A DNA stretch of 64,000 nt, taken from assembly GCF_000419585.1 (NCBI RefSeq), contig NZ_ATTH01000001.1:1386005-1450004 (forward strand). The letters run 5' to 3'. The translations under genes and the position numbers were made by a program. Below are positions 1 to 10,514 of the stretch, one piece after another (position 1 is the stretch's first letter; every line of letters starts with the position of its first letter). The notes below the pieces were generated by a model. The model was not told where the DNA came from and made no database searches. It saw only the letters and a list, made by a program, of their open reading frames with translations. Source of the DNA: Salisaeta longa DSM 21114 (GTDB lineage Bacteria; Bacteroidota; Rhodothermia; Rhodothermales; Salinibacteraceae).

Positions 1-1562
1 AGGATGGAACTGCGTTTACCTTCGACACCCGCCATTCGCAGGGATTGGCCGCATCGACGACGGCCAACGCGTCTGTCCAATCGTTTCGGTGGTACCACAT
101 CGCCGCCGTGTACGACCGCGATGCAGGCCAGAAGCGCCTGTACGTGAACGGGGTGCTCTCGGGTAGTTCTGCCGAAACCCGCGCTGTCAACCAGAATGAC
201 AACCCCGTGTGGCTGGGCAGCAATGCCGATTTCCCGGAGCGGACCATCGGCGGCGCGCTGGATAACGTTTCCATTTGGAACCGCGTGATCTCGCTGGAGC
301 GCATCCGGGCGCATGCCCACGAGTACGCACCGTCCTACTGGGACATTTACAGTACGGCCTCCGCCGAGCGCCTTCGTGCTTCGAACGACGTGCCTCCGAA
401 CGAAGGATTGGTGGCGGCCTATCGCTTCGACCACAACGCCGACGCCGACGCCTACGATATTGCTGTTGCCGATGCGGGCGGCGCGCAAAATGGCACCTCG
501 CCCGGCACGCCCACGCTGCAAACTGATATCCCCGTGCCTGTGGGCGATGAGAGCGCCATTCTAACCGATGGGCAGCCCGGTAGCGTCGGCGGAACCGGCG
601 CATCGATGACCGTGAATCCCATCTCGTTCGCAAGCAACGCGTATGTGGCGGCTTACCGGCAAGGACGCGCCGATGGTGCCTTGGTCGATGGTACAGCTCC
701 AGAAGAAGACTTCTCCGATGTCTCCGTTACGCGGCGCCTGAATCCGGTGTGGGGCGTGTGGGTTGGCCCCGAAGATGCCGAAGGCGAGGTGACTCTCGCC
801 ATCGACTTCAGCAACGTCTCGGGAATCGCCGATCCGTCGCAGGCCATTTTGCTGGGGCGGACCGCTCCGGGCGAACCGTGGCTTGAGGTTTCGTTGGCCA
901 CACTCGACCCCGACGCCCGCACCTTCACGTACACGTTTCTCCGGGGCGAAGACGAATCCCAAGGATTTCAGTTTGCCGTCGCAGCGCCGAATGATGCCCT
1001 CCCCGTCGAACTGACGGCCTTCACCGCCACCCGCGACGGCGAGGGGGCGCTGCTGGAATGGACCACGGCCAGCGAGCAGAACAACGCCGGGTTTGAGATC
1101 CAGCGGCGCTCCGGCGAAACCGAGACGTGGACGGCCCTCGGCTTCGTCGAAGGCGCCGGCACCACCCAAGAGGCCCAGACCTACCGCTTCCGCGTCGAGG
1201 ATCTGCCGGTGGGCACGCACCGCTTCCGCCTGAAGCAGACGGACACCGACGGATCGGCGCACTACAGCGACGTGGTTGCCCTGGACGTGACGATGGCCGA
1301 GGCCTACCGCCTTGTGGCTCCGCATCCGAACCCGGCTCCCGATGGCGCCACGCTCCGCCTTTCCGTTGCGCAGTCGCAACAGGTCCGGATTGCGGTGTAC
1401 GACCTGTTGGGCCGTGAAGTGGCGACGGCGTTCCGCGGCACCGTCCCGGCGCAGACCGAGCGGTCGATCCGCATCGGCGACGGGCTGCCGTCCGGAAGCT
1501 ACTTCATTCGCGTAACCGGCGAGCAGTTCAGCGCCACCGAGCGGCTGACCGTGGTGCAGTGA
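1..1562 (+). CDS. Secreted LamG-domain protein with T9SS sorting domain (5' partial)
   Basis: The reading frame (codons in phase from base 3) is open to the window edge, so the N-terminus is missing. The first ~100 visible residues look like the end of a LamG/concanavalin-like jelly roll (WYHIAAVYD, LYVNG, ALDNVSIWNR). The middle has a fibronectin-like stretch common in secreted proteins of this group (PVELTAFTA, LLEWTTASEQNNAGFEIQ). The last ~80 residues form a type IX secretion C-terminal domain: PHPNPAPDGATLRLSV, VYDLLGREVA, LPSGSYFIRV. By family knowledge such proteins cross the outer membrane through T9SS and stay on the surface or are released. The ligand is unknown; LamG domains often bind glycans or other proteins. 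An apparent TTG start near base 45 is internal and should not be used. Confidence 0.85.
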   Translation, partial: DGTAFTFDTRHSQGLAASTTANASVQSFRWYHIAAVYDRDAGQKRLYVNGVLSGSSAETRAVNQNDNPVWLGSNADFPERTIGGALDNVSIWNRVISLERIRAHAHEYAPSYWDIYSTASAERLRASNDVPPNEGLVAAYRFDHNADADAYDIAVADAGGAQNGTSPGTPTLQTDIPVPVGDESAILTDGQPGSVGGTGASMTVNPISFASNAYVAAYRQGRADGALVDGTAPEEDFSDVSVTRRLNPVWGVWVGPEDAEGEVTLAIDFSNVSGIADPSQAILLGRTAPGEPWLEVSLATLDPDARTFTYTFLRGEDESQGFQFAVAAPNDALPVELTAFTATRDGEGALLEWTTASEQNNAGFEIQRRSGETETWTALGFVEGAGTTQEAQTYRFRVEDLPVGTHRFRLKQTDTDGSAHYSDVVALDVTMAEAYRLVAPHPNPAPDGATLRLSVAQSQQVRIAVYDLLGREVATAFRGTVPAQTERSIRIGDGLPSGSYFIRVTGEQFSATERLTVVQ

Positions 1563-1594
1563 CGCATGGGCGTTTGACTCCGTTCTGCATCTCC

Positions 1595-1630
1595 AGACCT
1601 GTCAGGTTTTAGCAACCTGACAGGTCTTGT
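1595..1630. terminator. Strong bidirectional hairpin terminator
   Basis: Perfect 14-bp inverted repeat (1595-1608 with 1614-1627) around a 5-base loop, T-rich on both sides. It lies between the end of the rightward T9SS gene and the end of the leftward permease gene, so it can serve both convergent transcripts. Confidence 0.8.
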
Positions 1631-1672
1631 TATTGGTACCGCGTTATTGGCAGCGAACCCCACCGTCAGTGA

Positions 1673-2899
<1,227 letters not shown>

Positions 2900-2945
2900 G
2901 CAAACCGGTTTATCAGAAAAGGAGAACGCGGAGGATGGGACGCGC

Positions 2946-3668
2946 TTAGCGCCAGAGGCGCACGCCAAAGACGAGCGCGCCGGTGCTGACGTCGCCCCCG
3001 GCAAGATCGGCCGTCTCGCCAAAGCGCCAGGTGTGGTCGTAGCCAATGTACGGGGCCACCTTGCGATGCACCTCGTAGCGCAGCCGCACCCCGGCGTTAA
3101 CGTTGTTTAGGCCGCTGCCTACGCCCCACGCAGGCACGTCTTGCACGGCCGCGTTGAGCTCCACCTCGGGCTCTAGCACGAGCCGTTGCGTGAATAGAAA
3201 TCCGTAGGCCGCCACGAAACGTGCCGAGACATGGCCTTCATCGCTTACGTAGAGCGTAGGCGAAACCTCAAATTTGTACGGCGCCAGTCCCTGAACGCCC
3301 ACCGCAAGATGGCCGCGCGTTTGCCCGCCGCCCTCCCAGCTCCGATCGACGCGCGCGCCCACCACCGCGTCGAAGAATGGCGTGATGAGGCGGCCGTAGA
3401 GTGCTTCGACCTCGACCTCGCCGGCGTGCTCTACGGTCGACTGCGCGCCCTCGGCCCGCAGCCACAGCCGGTTGACGTCGCCGCCCACCCAGCCCACGGC
3501 TTCCATGCTGATGGGCTGCCCGGCGGGCGCAGGGGCGTACTCCAGTTGGTCGAAGAGCACCTTCGCAAAGAGTTTGGCGTCGCTGGTTTGGGCGCGCACG
3601 GCCTGCGGGAGAAAGGCAAGCAGTAGCGCCACTATGATGGTTCCGGAGGTATACTCGTGGATCTTCAT
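2946..3668 (-). CDS. copB: Copper resistance protein B (outer-membrane CopB)
   Basis: 240 residues: signal peptide (hydrophobic stretch ending AVRAQ, about residues 8-26), then an all-beta outer-membrane protein matching the CopB family. Recognisable segments are KVLFDQLEYAP, WLRAEGAQS, EVEALYGRLITPFFD, GVQGLAPYKFEVSPTLYVSD and the C-terminal GVRLW. Family knowledge: CopB is made with the multicopper oxidase CopA and contributes to copper sequestration or passage at the outer membrane. It follows the copA-like gene by 71 bases and precedes the permease. Like many CopB proteins outside Proteobacteria it has no long N-terminal Met-rich repeat; that role may be taken by the Met/His-rich insert of the neighbouring oxidase. 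Confidence 0.85.
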   Translation of the reverse strand: MKIHEYTSGTIIVALLLAFLPQAVRAQTSDAKLFAKVLFDQLEYAPAPAGQPISMEAVGWVGGDVNRLWLRAEGAQSTVEHAGEVEVEALYGRLITPFFDAVVGARVDRSWEGGGQTRGHLAVGVQGLAPYKFEVSPTLYVSDEGHVSARFVAAYGFLFTQRLVLEPEVELNAAVQDVPAWGVGSGLNNVNAGVRLRYEVHRKVAPYIGYDHTWRFGETADLAGGDVSTGALVFGVRLWR

Positions 3669-3739
3669 TATTTAGCGGAATTGATATGTGGGTTGACGGC
3701 ATGCGGGCCCCGCCGTTGGGAGCCCCGTGTAGGGGTTTC

Positions 3740-5758
3740 CTACGTCAAGGACGGGTGGTCGTAGTAAAAGTCCTCGTCGGAGCCTTCCGGCGGCTCCACG
3801 TAGAAGACCCGCGCCATGCCCGCCTTCATGTGCCAGATGATGTGGCAGTGGAAGAACCACGGCCCCGGCTCGTTGGCCGTTACCAATAGGGAAACGCGCT
3901 CGGCGGGCTTTACGAGCACGGTGTCGACGAGCGGACTCTTCCGGCCGTGCCCGTTCTCCAGCTCCATAAACATCCCATGGAGGTGCATTGGGTGGTTCAT
4001 CATCGTATCGTTGACCAGGATGAGCCGCACCCGCTCGCCGTACTGGAGGCGAACAAGCTCGTCCTCGGAGAACTCTTTTCCGTCGATCGACCAGATGAAC
4101 CGCTCCATGTTGCCCGTCAGGTGCAGCTCAATCTCTCGCGTGGGCGCCGCAAATGACTCCTTCGCGTCGCGCGCCTTCAGGTGGCTGTAGGTGAGCACGC
4201 GCCAGCCGTCGTCGCCCAGCCCCACGCCGGGCTCATCCAGCCGCGAGCGCGTCATCATGGGAATGCCTGCTTCTTTGGGGCCATGGTCGTTGTCGGGGTC
4301 GTGCATGACCGGCTCGGGGAGCGTGCCGGGTGCGCGCAGGCCGCGCTCGTTCGAGGCCATCATGCCGCCTGCCATCGCGCCCTCCTTCATCGGGCCGTGA
4401 TCCATCGAGCCGTGCTTCATCTCGCCATGGGCCATTCCGCCATGATCCATTCCCCCGGTGCTGGAAGCTGCTCCAGCGCCGGCCGCTGCGCCCATGGCCA
4501 TGCCGCCGTGGTCCATGCTGCCACTTCCGTGCTTCATGCCCATATCGGCCATGGTAAGCAGCGGACGCTCGCGCTCGTCGGGCACCGGGGCCTCCATGCC
4601 CGCGCGAGGCGCGAGTGTGCCGCGTGCGTAGCCGCTGCGGCTGAGCGATTCCGCAAAGACCGTGTAAGCGCGGTCCTCCGTCGGCTCAACGATGACGTCG
4701 TAGCGCTCGGCCGTGCCGATCCGGAACTCGTCGGTCATCACCGGCTCCACGTGCTGCCCGCTCACCTGCACCACCTCCATAGGCAGCCCCGGCACGCGCA
4801 CATCGAAGATGGTGGAAAAGCTGGCATTGATGAAGCGCAGCCGCACGCGCTCGCCGGGCGCAAAAAGCCCCGTCCAGTTCGCCCCGGGCGCGTGGCCGTT
4901 CATGAGGTAGGTGTATTCCGTACCGCGCACCGCCTGCAGGTCCGTGCGGCTCATGCGCATCCGCTTCCAGGCCAAACGGTCCTTCAGCGTATCGAGAAAG
5001 CCCTCATCGAACACGTCCCGCCAGAAGTCGCCCACGGTGCGCTTCTGGAAGTTGTAGTAGTCCTCGCCCTTCTTCAGGTTAGCGAAGATCTGGTGCGGGT
5101 CGTTAAAGGTCCAGTCCGTGAGGACGACCACCAGCTCGCGGTCGTAGTCGATGGGATCGCCGCCCGCCGGGTCGATGAGCAGCGGACCGAGATGGCCGAG
5201 CTGCTCTTGCACGCCCGAGTGGCTGTGGTACCAGTAGGTGCCGTACTGGCGGACCGGAAAGCGCACCTCGAACGTCTCGCCGGGTGCAACGCCGGGGTAG
5301 TTGACGCCGGGCACGCCGTCGAAGCGGTTGGGGAGAATCAGCCCGTGCCAGTGGATGGACGATGTTTCGTTGAGGCTGTTGTGATACCGCAAGACGGCCT
5401 CTTCGCCCTCTTGCAGGCGAATGAGCGGGCCGGGTACGGTGCCGTTTACCGTGATGGCCTCGGCGCGGCGACCCGCCACTTCAAAGGCGGTGCGGGCAAT
5501 CTCCAGGTCGTACTCGACGCGCCCGTTGCCCCGGTAGGTGGGCTGCAGCGCATGTACGCCCGGAGCCGCGGTCGGCCCGTTGGGCATGGCGCGGGCCCAG
5601 CCCGGCAGGAGGGTTTGGAGGCCGGCGTAGGCCGCGAGGGCCCCGGCGCCTTTTACGAAGTCGCGCCGCGAGACGCCAGGGGTAGCGGACGGCTGGGGGT
5701 GTGCAGATGAAGAGACGGCAGGGGCAGCTTCCGCTGCCGAAGAAGGATGCGTAGACAT
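3740..5758 (-). CDS. copA: CopA-type multicopper oxidase, Tat-exported
   Basis: A 672-residue periplasmic multicopper oxidase. The N-terminus has a twin-arginine signal (SRRDFVKGAGALAAYAG, about residues 28-45). All four copper-ligand blocks are present: HWHG (~134), WYHSHSG (~175), HPMHLHG (~587) and FFHCHIIWHMKAGM (~633), giving type 1, 2 and 3 copper sites. Between cupredoxin domains 2 and 3 (~400-465) lies a Met/His-rich insert (SMDHGGMAMG, MKHGSMDHGPMKEG) of the kind proposed to bind extra copper. Expected role: oxidation of Cu(I) and protection of the periplasm. ATG 5758 is preferred because it puts the Tat motif at a usual distance; an in-frame ATG at 5821 would add 21 residues. It is transcribed ahead of copB and the permease. 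Confidence 0.92.
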   Translation of the reverse strand: MSTHPSSAAEAAPAVSSSAHPQPSATPGVSRRDFVKGAGALAAYAGLQTLLPGWARAMPNGPTAAPGVHALQPTYRGNGRVEYDLEIARTAFEVAGRRAEAITVNGTVPGPLIRLQEGEEAVLRYHNSLNETSSIHWHGLILPNRFDGVPGVNYPGVAPGETFEVRFPVRQYGTYWYHSHSGVQEQLGHLGPLLIDPAGGDPIDYDRELVVVLTDWTFNDPHQIFANLKKGEDYYNFQKRTVGDFWRDVFDEGFLDTLKDRLAWKRMRMSRTDLQAVRGTEYTYLMNGHAPGANWTGLFAPGERVRLRFINASFSTIFDVRVPGLPMEVVQVSGQHVEPVMTDEFRIGTAERYDVIVEPTEDRAYTVFAESLSRSGYARGTLAPRAGMEAPVPDERERPLLTMADMGMKHGSGSMDHGGMAMGAAAGAGAASSTGGMDHGGMAHGEMKHGSMDHGPMKEGAMAGGMMASNERGLRAPGTLPEPVMHDPDNDHGPKEAGIPMMTRSRLDEPGVGLGDDGWRVLTYSHLKARDAKESFAAPTREIELHLTGNMERFIWSIDGKEFSEDELVRLQYGERVRLILVNDTMMNHPMHLHGMFMELENGHGRKSPLVDTVLVKPAERVSLLVTANEPGPWFFHCHIIWHMKAGMARVFYVEPPEGSDEDFYYDHPSLT

Positions 5759-5884
5759 AGGGATCGCAATCGGATGAAGCAGACCAAACACTGGCTTAAC
5801 GAGAAGCAGCCCGCGCGCCATCGGACGCGCGCCCTTCGCACGGAAGAGGCAGCGCCGAACGGTGCATCGCGGGCCCCGATGCGA

Positions 5885-6265
5885 TCAATTCAGCCAGACG
5901 TTCAACAAGAGATGACGGGCTGTGCCGGATGTAGGAGGCACAGGGCCGCTATGCGCGCCGGTGCCGGTATGCCATGAAGCGGCCGGCGTGGAAGCGGGGA
6001 GGTGGGCGTGTCCCGCGTCGGCACTGCCGTGGCCCTCGTCGGAGGGGACATGCGTGCGCGAGCCCTCGGCGCGGAGCGCAGCGTCGGCGGGCGGTGTACA
6101 CGCGGGCCGATCGTGCTCTACTTGATGGTGCGGACATGTGTGCGCGGCGGGGGCGTCGGCACAGCCGTTTCCATGCGCCGCCGCTGCAGGACACCACACC
6201 CCGGCGTACCCGAGGGCGCATCCCACCGCCACAAGTAGCACTTTCCACGAGCTCATGCCGCGCAA
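5885..6265 (-). CDS. Small exported His/Cys-rich protein, possible metal-binding leader of copper operon
   Basis: 126 residues with an N-terminal hydrophobic signal (SSWKVLLVAVGCALGYAG, ending AAAAHG) followed by a His- and Cys-rich tail (CADAPAAHTCPHHQVEHDRP, CTPP, HVPSDEGHG, HAHLP). No family recognised. It sits immediately upstream of copA on the same strand with a 126-base gap, and this composition fits a periplasmic metal chaperone or buffer. An alternative start is the ATG three codons in. A shorter, spurious ORF cannot be excluded; what supports a gene is the signal peptide plus metal-ligand composition in exactly the copper frame and strand. Confidence 0.5.
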   Translation of the reverse strand: MRGMSSWKVLLVAVGCALGYAGVWCPAAAAHGNGCADAPAAHTCPHHQVEHDRPACTPPADAALRAEGSRTHVPSDEGHGSADAGHAHLPASTPAASWHTGTGAHSGPVPPTSGTARHLLLNVWLN

Positions 6266-6392
6266 TTACGATTTCATAGGTCCAATGCCGCGCGTCGCTT
6301 GTAGCAGAAGGCCTCACCACCGTTCCCCAAATAGAGCACGCTATACCAGGGTACAGCCTTTTATCGAGGCATAAGTTTCAAACATTTTCACA

Positions 6393-7466
6393 CTACAGGC
6401 GCGCCAGTCGCTCCGCGTTTTCCTCAGCCTTTAGCGACTCAATAATGGGGTCGATATTGCCTTCGATAATGTCCTGCAGCGCGTAGTTTTTTAGGTCGCC
6501 CTCCAGCCGGTGGTCGGTTACGCGGTCTTGGGGGAAGTTGTACGTACGAATCTTGCCGGAACGGTCGCCGCTGCCAATCATGGACTGCCGCGCCTCGTCG
6601 CGCTCTTTGCGCTGCTCCTCCAGCTTTCGTTCGTAGAGACGCGAGCGCAGCACCCGCATGGCCTTGGCTTTGTTCTTGTGCTGGCTCTTCTCGTCTTGGC
6701 ACGTAACCACCAGCTTGGTGGGCATGTGCGTGATGCGAACGGCCGAGTCGGTGGTGTTCACCGACTGCCCGCCCGGCCCGCTCGACCGGTAGTAGTCGAT
6801 GTTTATGTCGTTCGGACTAATGTCGATGTCCACTTCTTCGGCCTCGGGCAACACCGCCACGGTAGCCGCCGACGTGTGGATACGTCCGCTCGACTCGGTT
6901 TCGGGGACGCGCTGCACGCGATGCACGCCGCTTTCGTACTTGAGCGTCCCAAACACCTCGGGGCCGCTCACGCCGAAGATGATCTCTTTAAAGCCGCCGT
7001 GGCTGCCGTACGAAGCATCCATCACCTCGTAGCTCCAGTTGTGCTTCTCGGCAAACTTGGTGTACATGCGGTACAAATCGCCCGCAAAAAGCGCTGCCTC
7101 ATCGCCGCCCGTGCCCGCCCGAATCTCGACGATGGCATCTTTCTTATCTTCGGGATCTTTGGGGATCAGCTTGGTCTTTAGGTCGGCCTCAACGGCCGGT
7201 AGCTTCTCCTCAATCGTATCGAGCTCGTCTTGCGCGAGGGCCGCCATCTCCCCCGACTCGTCTTCTACCATCTCGCGGAGGTCGGCCCGCTCCTGCAGCA
7301 AGTTCTCATACCGTTCAATGGCTGCCACCACGTCCCGCAGCTCGCCATGCTCCTGGCCCAGCTCCGACATACGCTGCGCATCGGTGGCAATGGCCGGATC
7401 GGCCATCATCTGCTCAATCTCTTCAAAACGATGCTTTATCTTTTCGAGCTTTTCCAGTTCAATCAT
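6393..7466 (-). CDS. prfA: Peptide chain release factor 1
   Basis: 357 residues, normal RF1 length. The catalytic GGQ loop is present ([20 protein letters not shown]) and is needed for peptidyl-tRNA hydrolysis. The codon-recognition region reads [15 protein letters not shown], i.e. a P-x-T tripeptide as in RF1 (UAA/UAG) and not the SPF of RF2. The N-terminal coiled coil ([19 protein letters not shown]) is intact. The prmC methylase gene that often follows prfA is not adjacent. Start ATG 7466. Confidence 0.95.
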   Translation of the reverse strand: MIELEKLEKIKHRFEEIEQMMADPAIATDAQRMSELGQEHGELRDVVAAIERYENLLQERADLREMVEDESGEMAALAQDELDTIEEKLPAVEADLKTKLIPKDPEDKKDAIVEIRAGTGGDEAALFAGDLYRMYTKFAEKHNWSYEVMDASYGSHGGFKEIIFGVSGPEVFGTLKYESGVHRVQRVPETESSGRIHTSAATVAVLPEAEEVDIDISPNDINIDYYRSSGPGGQSVNTTDSAVRITHMPTKLVVTCQDEKSQHKNKAKAMRVLRSRLYERKLEEQRKERDEARQSMIGSGDRSGKIRTYNFPQDRVTDHRLEGDLKNYALQDIIEGNIDPIIESLKAEENAERLARL

Positions 7467-7546
7467 GTACGCAAATGCAAAGCGGGGAACGAGAAAACGA
7501 CAACCGTCGCCTGTACGACGCGCGCTGCGGCAGGGTTCAAGCGCCG

Positions 7547-7786
7547 CTACTCATCCATCAACTCGCTGAGGTGCTTTACACCCAGCTTTTCGCGAATGCG
7601 CTTGTACACCTCCCAGTCGATGAGCACCGCGTGCGGCGCGTTGTTGCGCTGAATGAGGATGCCGCCTTTGTTCTCGCGCACGTGGTCAACCAGCTCCGAC
7701 GTGTCGGAACGGAGTTCGGTGATGGTAGCGATGGCATCAACGCCTTCGGTTTGATACATATGTGCTTTTTCATGCAATGAGTACAA
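7547..7786 (-). CDS. Phd/YefM-family antitoxin-like protein, no partner toxin
   Basis: 79 residues. The core ([20 protein letters not shown], then [22 protein letters not shown]) matches the Phd/YefM fold: N-terminal DNA-binding dimer followed by a toxin-neutralising helix. ATG 7759 (MYQTEG...) is an equally good start and gives 70 residues. Neither side carries a RelE, Doc or PIN toxin: prfA lies downstream and a YkvA-like gene is divergent upstream. It may therefore be an orphan antitoxin or a stand-alone transcriptional regulator. It precedes prfA by about 80 bases in the same direction. Confidence 0.75.
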   Translation of the reverse strand: MYSLHEKAHMYQTEGVDAIATITELRSDTSELVDHVRENKGGILIQRNNAPHAVLIDWEVYKRIREKLGVKHLSELMDE

Positions 7787-7972
7787 TTCCGCTCGCAGGC
7801 CACACCCGTGAACCTGTAGACCGTCTAAACCACAAATAAAGCCGTTTTGTTTTCCAGAAGCACCGCCCGGGGGTGGGCGGGGCTAACAGATTTTCCGTGT
7901 ACGGGATCTTCCGCCCGGTTTTATTCTTCGCATACTGTACCATTGCTTCCATTCATTGATGTGCATGAGTTT

Positions 7973-8428
7973 ATGGGATCCTCTTCTTCTGACGCGGCCC
8001 GCGATAAAACCCTGGCCGATCGCTTTCGGCAGCGCCTCAACGACCTCAGCGAAGCGTATGTGGCCAATGGCGCCGAGGACGTTTCGGACGACAACGTGGA
8101 GCAGGTGGTGGACAACGCGGCGGCGATTAAGCAGCGCATGCGCGAGAAGGGGCCGCTGCGTCGGCTCGCGAGCGACGGGATGTTGCTCCTGCGCCTGGTG
8201 CGCGACTACTGGAAGCGCCGCTACCGCCGCCTGCCGTTTTGGACGGTGGCCGCCATTGTCTTTTCACTGCTGTACGTGCTTAACCCGGTCGACCTCATCC
8301 CCGATGCCATTCCTGGCGTAGGCGCAATCGACGATGCCTTGGTCCTCTCGGCCTGCCTGCGCCTGGTTGAAAAGGACTTGGTGAAGTACGAGCAGTGGCG
8401 CCAGGAACGCAAGGCCCTCGCCACCTAA
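7973..8428 (+). CDS. YkvA-like DUF1232 small membrane protein
   Basis: 151 residues. The C-terminal half carries the DUF1232 signature: a hydrophobic helix (FWTVAAIVFSLLYVL) running into NPVDLIPDAIPGVGAIDDA, then a helix with LVEKDL. The function of this widespread family is unknown; it is predicted to be membrane-associated. ATG 7973 is chosen over an upstream in-frame ATG (7847) because the added stretch is not protein-like. It is transcribed away from the antitoxin-like gene. Confidence 0.8.
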   Translation: MGSSSSDAARDKTLADRFRQRLNDLSEAYVANGAEDVSDDNVEQVVDNAAAIKQRMREKGPLRRLASDGMLLLRLVRDYWKRRYRRLPFWTVAAIVFSLLYVLNPVDLIPDAIPGVGAIDDALVLSACLRLVEKDLVKYEQWRQERKALAT

Positions 8429-8444
8429 CGCCCGCCGCCATAAC

Positions 8445-9206
8445 TTACAGGCTACGGGGCCGCGACGTGCGCGGCTGCGCGGGCGGGTCGGGGGCGTCGA
8501 TCAGGGCGCGCAGCCCCAACGCAAGGAGCACGCCCAGCACGAAGCCGCCAATGTGCGCGCCATAGGCCACCCCGCCCACCGATTGCGTGTAGGCTACCGC
8601 GCCAATGCCGTTCACAAACTGAAGCAACACCCACACGCCAATGGCGAGCGACGCGGGGATGGACACCACCGTGTACAGGAGCAGCGCGTGCACCTTGTTC
8701 TTCGGAAAGAACACGAGGTATGCCCCCAACACGCCCGAAATGGCCCCCGATGCGCCCAGCATGGGCACCACGCTGGTGGGGTTCAGCCAAATCTGCACCA
8801 GGACGCCGGCGGCCCCCGAGAGCAAGTAAAAGCCCAGAAACCCCCAGGCGCCCAGGCGGTGCTCCACATTATCGCCAAAAATCCAGAGGTACAGCAGGTT
8901 GCCAAACAGGTGCCCGTACCCGCCGTGCATAAACAGCGACGTGACCACGGTGAGGTAAATGGGCTCCGGGCCCGGCGCCTGCGGAATAGCGATGGTCGTT
9001 GAGCCCAACGAGGCCACCTGCTGCGCAATCAGGTCGATGCCCGCGTAAATCTCGTACGGAATGACGCTCCACCCATACGTGAACGAGGGCCGGCCGCCGG
9101 CCTGCTGCACCAGGAAAAATACGCCCAGGTTGAGCAGCATGAGCGCCAGCGTCACGAACGCCGGACCGCTCAGGTGCTGGTCGTCATCGCCAATGGGAAT
9201 AAGCAT
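8445..9206 (-). CDS. Rhomboid-family intramembrane serine protease
   Basis: 253 residues with at least six hydrophobic helices. Rhomboid landmarks: HGGYGHLFGNLLYLWIFG (conserved His/Asn and the loop), the catalytic serine in MLGASGAISGVLG (~150), and the catalytic His in YGAHIGGFVLG (~217). Cleaves transmembrane substrates within the bilayer; targets unknown. The region between TM1 and TM2 is long, as in many bacterial rhomboids. The open frame continues upstream to 10505, but that part is antisense to tyrA; ATG 9206 gives the usual N-terminus (MLIPIGDDDQHL). Divergent from tyrA and convergent with the DUF1232 gene. Confidence 0.92.
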   Translation of the reverse strand: MLIPIGDDDQHLSGPAFVTLALMLLNLGVFFLVQQAGGRPSFTYGWSVIPYEIYAGIDLIAQQVASLGSTTIAIPQAPGPEPIYLTVVTSLFMHGGYGHLFGNLLYLWIFGDNVEHRLGAWGFLGFYLLSGAAGVLVQIWLNPTSVVPMLGASGAISGVLGAYLVFFPKNKVHALLLYTVVSIPASLAIGVWVLLQFVNGIGAVAYTQSVGGVAYGAHIGGFVLGVLLALGLRALIDAPDPPAQPRTSRPRSL

Positions 9207-9383
9207 ACGCAGATCAACGGATGCATGGGGAAGCAGGGATCTACTGCTGCCCTGCTGTACGAAGCATTTCGTTTTCGGTTCTTTCACAAGAGAATGACCT
9301 GCGGCACTTGCTCGCCTTGCCCAACAACCGCTTGCTGACGAGCGTATGGGGCGTCCCGTTTTCTTCCCATGCTCCTTTGTCCC

Positions 9384-10478
9384 ATGCCTACCCCTCCCTC
9401 GCGCATTGCCCTGCTTGGCACCGGACTCATTGGCGGATCGATGGGCCTGGCGCTGCACGACCGCGCGCCCACCGTTTCGGTGGTGGGGCACGACCGCCCC
9501 GACGTGCTGGAGCGCGCCGCGGCCCGCGAAGCAATTGACGCGAAGGCTGCCGATCCGCAAACCGCTGTAGCCGCGGCCGACCTCGTCGTGCTGGCCACGC
9601 CGCCGGCCGTAACGCTGCGCCTGCTCGACACCATCGCCGACGCCCTGCCGCCCGACGCGGTGGTAACGGACGTAGCCTCGATCAAGGAGCCGGTCATGGA
9701 CCAGGCCCGCGACGTGCTGCCAGCGGGCGTCTCGTTTGTGGGTGGTCATCCCATGGCCGGTGCGGAGCATGCGGGCATCGACCATGCCGACGCTCTTCTG
9801 TTTGAGAACGCCACGTACGTGCTGTGTCCGGCCGCCACGGCATCGGAGGCGGCGCTGGATACGGTGCGGTGGCTTACGGAAACGGTGGGGGCCCGTCCGC
9901 TGCGCATGGAGGCTGCGCGCCACGACCGCATCGCGGCCGCCGTGAGTCATCTGCCGCAGCTTCTGGCCGTCGCCCTCACCAACACCGCAGCAGCCCACGA
10001 TGACGGTGCGATGCACCTCGCGGCCGGCGGCTTTCGGGACATGACCCGCATTGCCGCGTCGCCGTTCGAGCTGTGGCGCGACATCCTGGTGGGCAACCAG
10101 GGCTACGTGCTGGACGCGCTCAGCCGGTTCTCGAATCAGCTGCAGCGGCTCCGCTCGCGGTTGGCCGCCGACCTGATGGACGACATCGAAGCGGCATTTG
10201 GGCAGGCCCGCGCCGCACGCGCGTCCATTCCCGAGGGCATGAAGGGCTTCCTCACGCCGCAGCACGACCTGTACGTGCAGGCTCCCGATACACCCGGCAC
10301 CCTGCATCGCCTCACCGGCGCGCTGTCTTCGGCCGACCTCAACATCAAGGATATCGAGCTGCTGAAGGTGCGCGAAGGAGCCGCCGGCACCTTCCGCCTG
10401 GGCTTCGCCTCTGCTGCGGATGCCCAAGCCGCCCGCACCGTGCTCGAAGACGCCGGCTTTTCCGCCCGCCGCCCGTGA
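9384..10478 (+). CDS. tyrA: Prephenate dehydrogenase with C-terminal ACT domain
   Basis: About 364 residues. The N-terminal Rossmann motif is IALLGTGLIGGSMGLAL. Family landmarks follow: VTDVASIKEPV, FVGGHPMAGAEHAGI (with the conserved HPMAG histidine), ISHLPQ-like VSHLPQLLAVAL, and the helical dimerisation region GGFRDMTRIA. A C-terminal ACT domain (~285-362: DLYVQAPDTPGTLHRLTGAL, NIKDIELLKVREG) probably gives feedback control by tyrosine. Converts prephenate to 4-hydroxyphenylpyruvate with NAD. ATG 9384 preferred; ATG 9369 would add five residues. Confidence 0.92.
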   Translation: MPTPPSRIALLGTGLIGGSMGLALHDRAPTVSVVGHDRPDVLERAAAREAIDAKAADPQTAVAAADLVVLATPPAVTLRLLDTIADALPPDAVVTDVASIKEPVMDQARDVLPAGVSFVGGHPMAGAEHAGIDHADALLFENATYVLCPAATASEAALDTVRWLTETVGARPLRMEAARHDRIAAAVSHLPQLLAVALTNTAAAHDDGAMHLAAGGFRDMTRIAASPFELWRDILVGNQGYVLDALSRFSNQLQRLRSRLAADLMDDIEAAFGQARAARASIPEGMKGFLTPQHDLYVQAPDTPGTLHRLTGALSSADLNIKDIELLKVREGAAGTFRLGFASAADAQAARTVLEDAGFSARRP

Positions 10479-10514
10479 TGTTCTGAAGGCTATAGGACTG
10501 CGCACGCGGTCGCC

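Noticed and set aside
4181-5710. Long rightward open frame (509 codons) in the copper region
   Set aside because: It is antisense to copA, which has complete copper-site motifs. The antisense frame is open only because of high GC content and codon bias, and its protein is Arg/His/Ala-rich without domains.
7000-7050. Release factor recognition motif PET instead of the PAT/PVT of model organisms
   Set aside because: The middle residue of the RF1 P-x-T motif varies between phyla, so this does not imply altered stop-codon use.
9207-10505. N-terminal 433 codons fused in frame to the rhomboid gene
   Set aside because: This part is antisense to tyrA and has shadow-type composition; the rhomboid starts normally at 9206.
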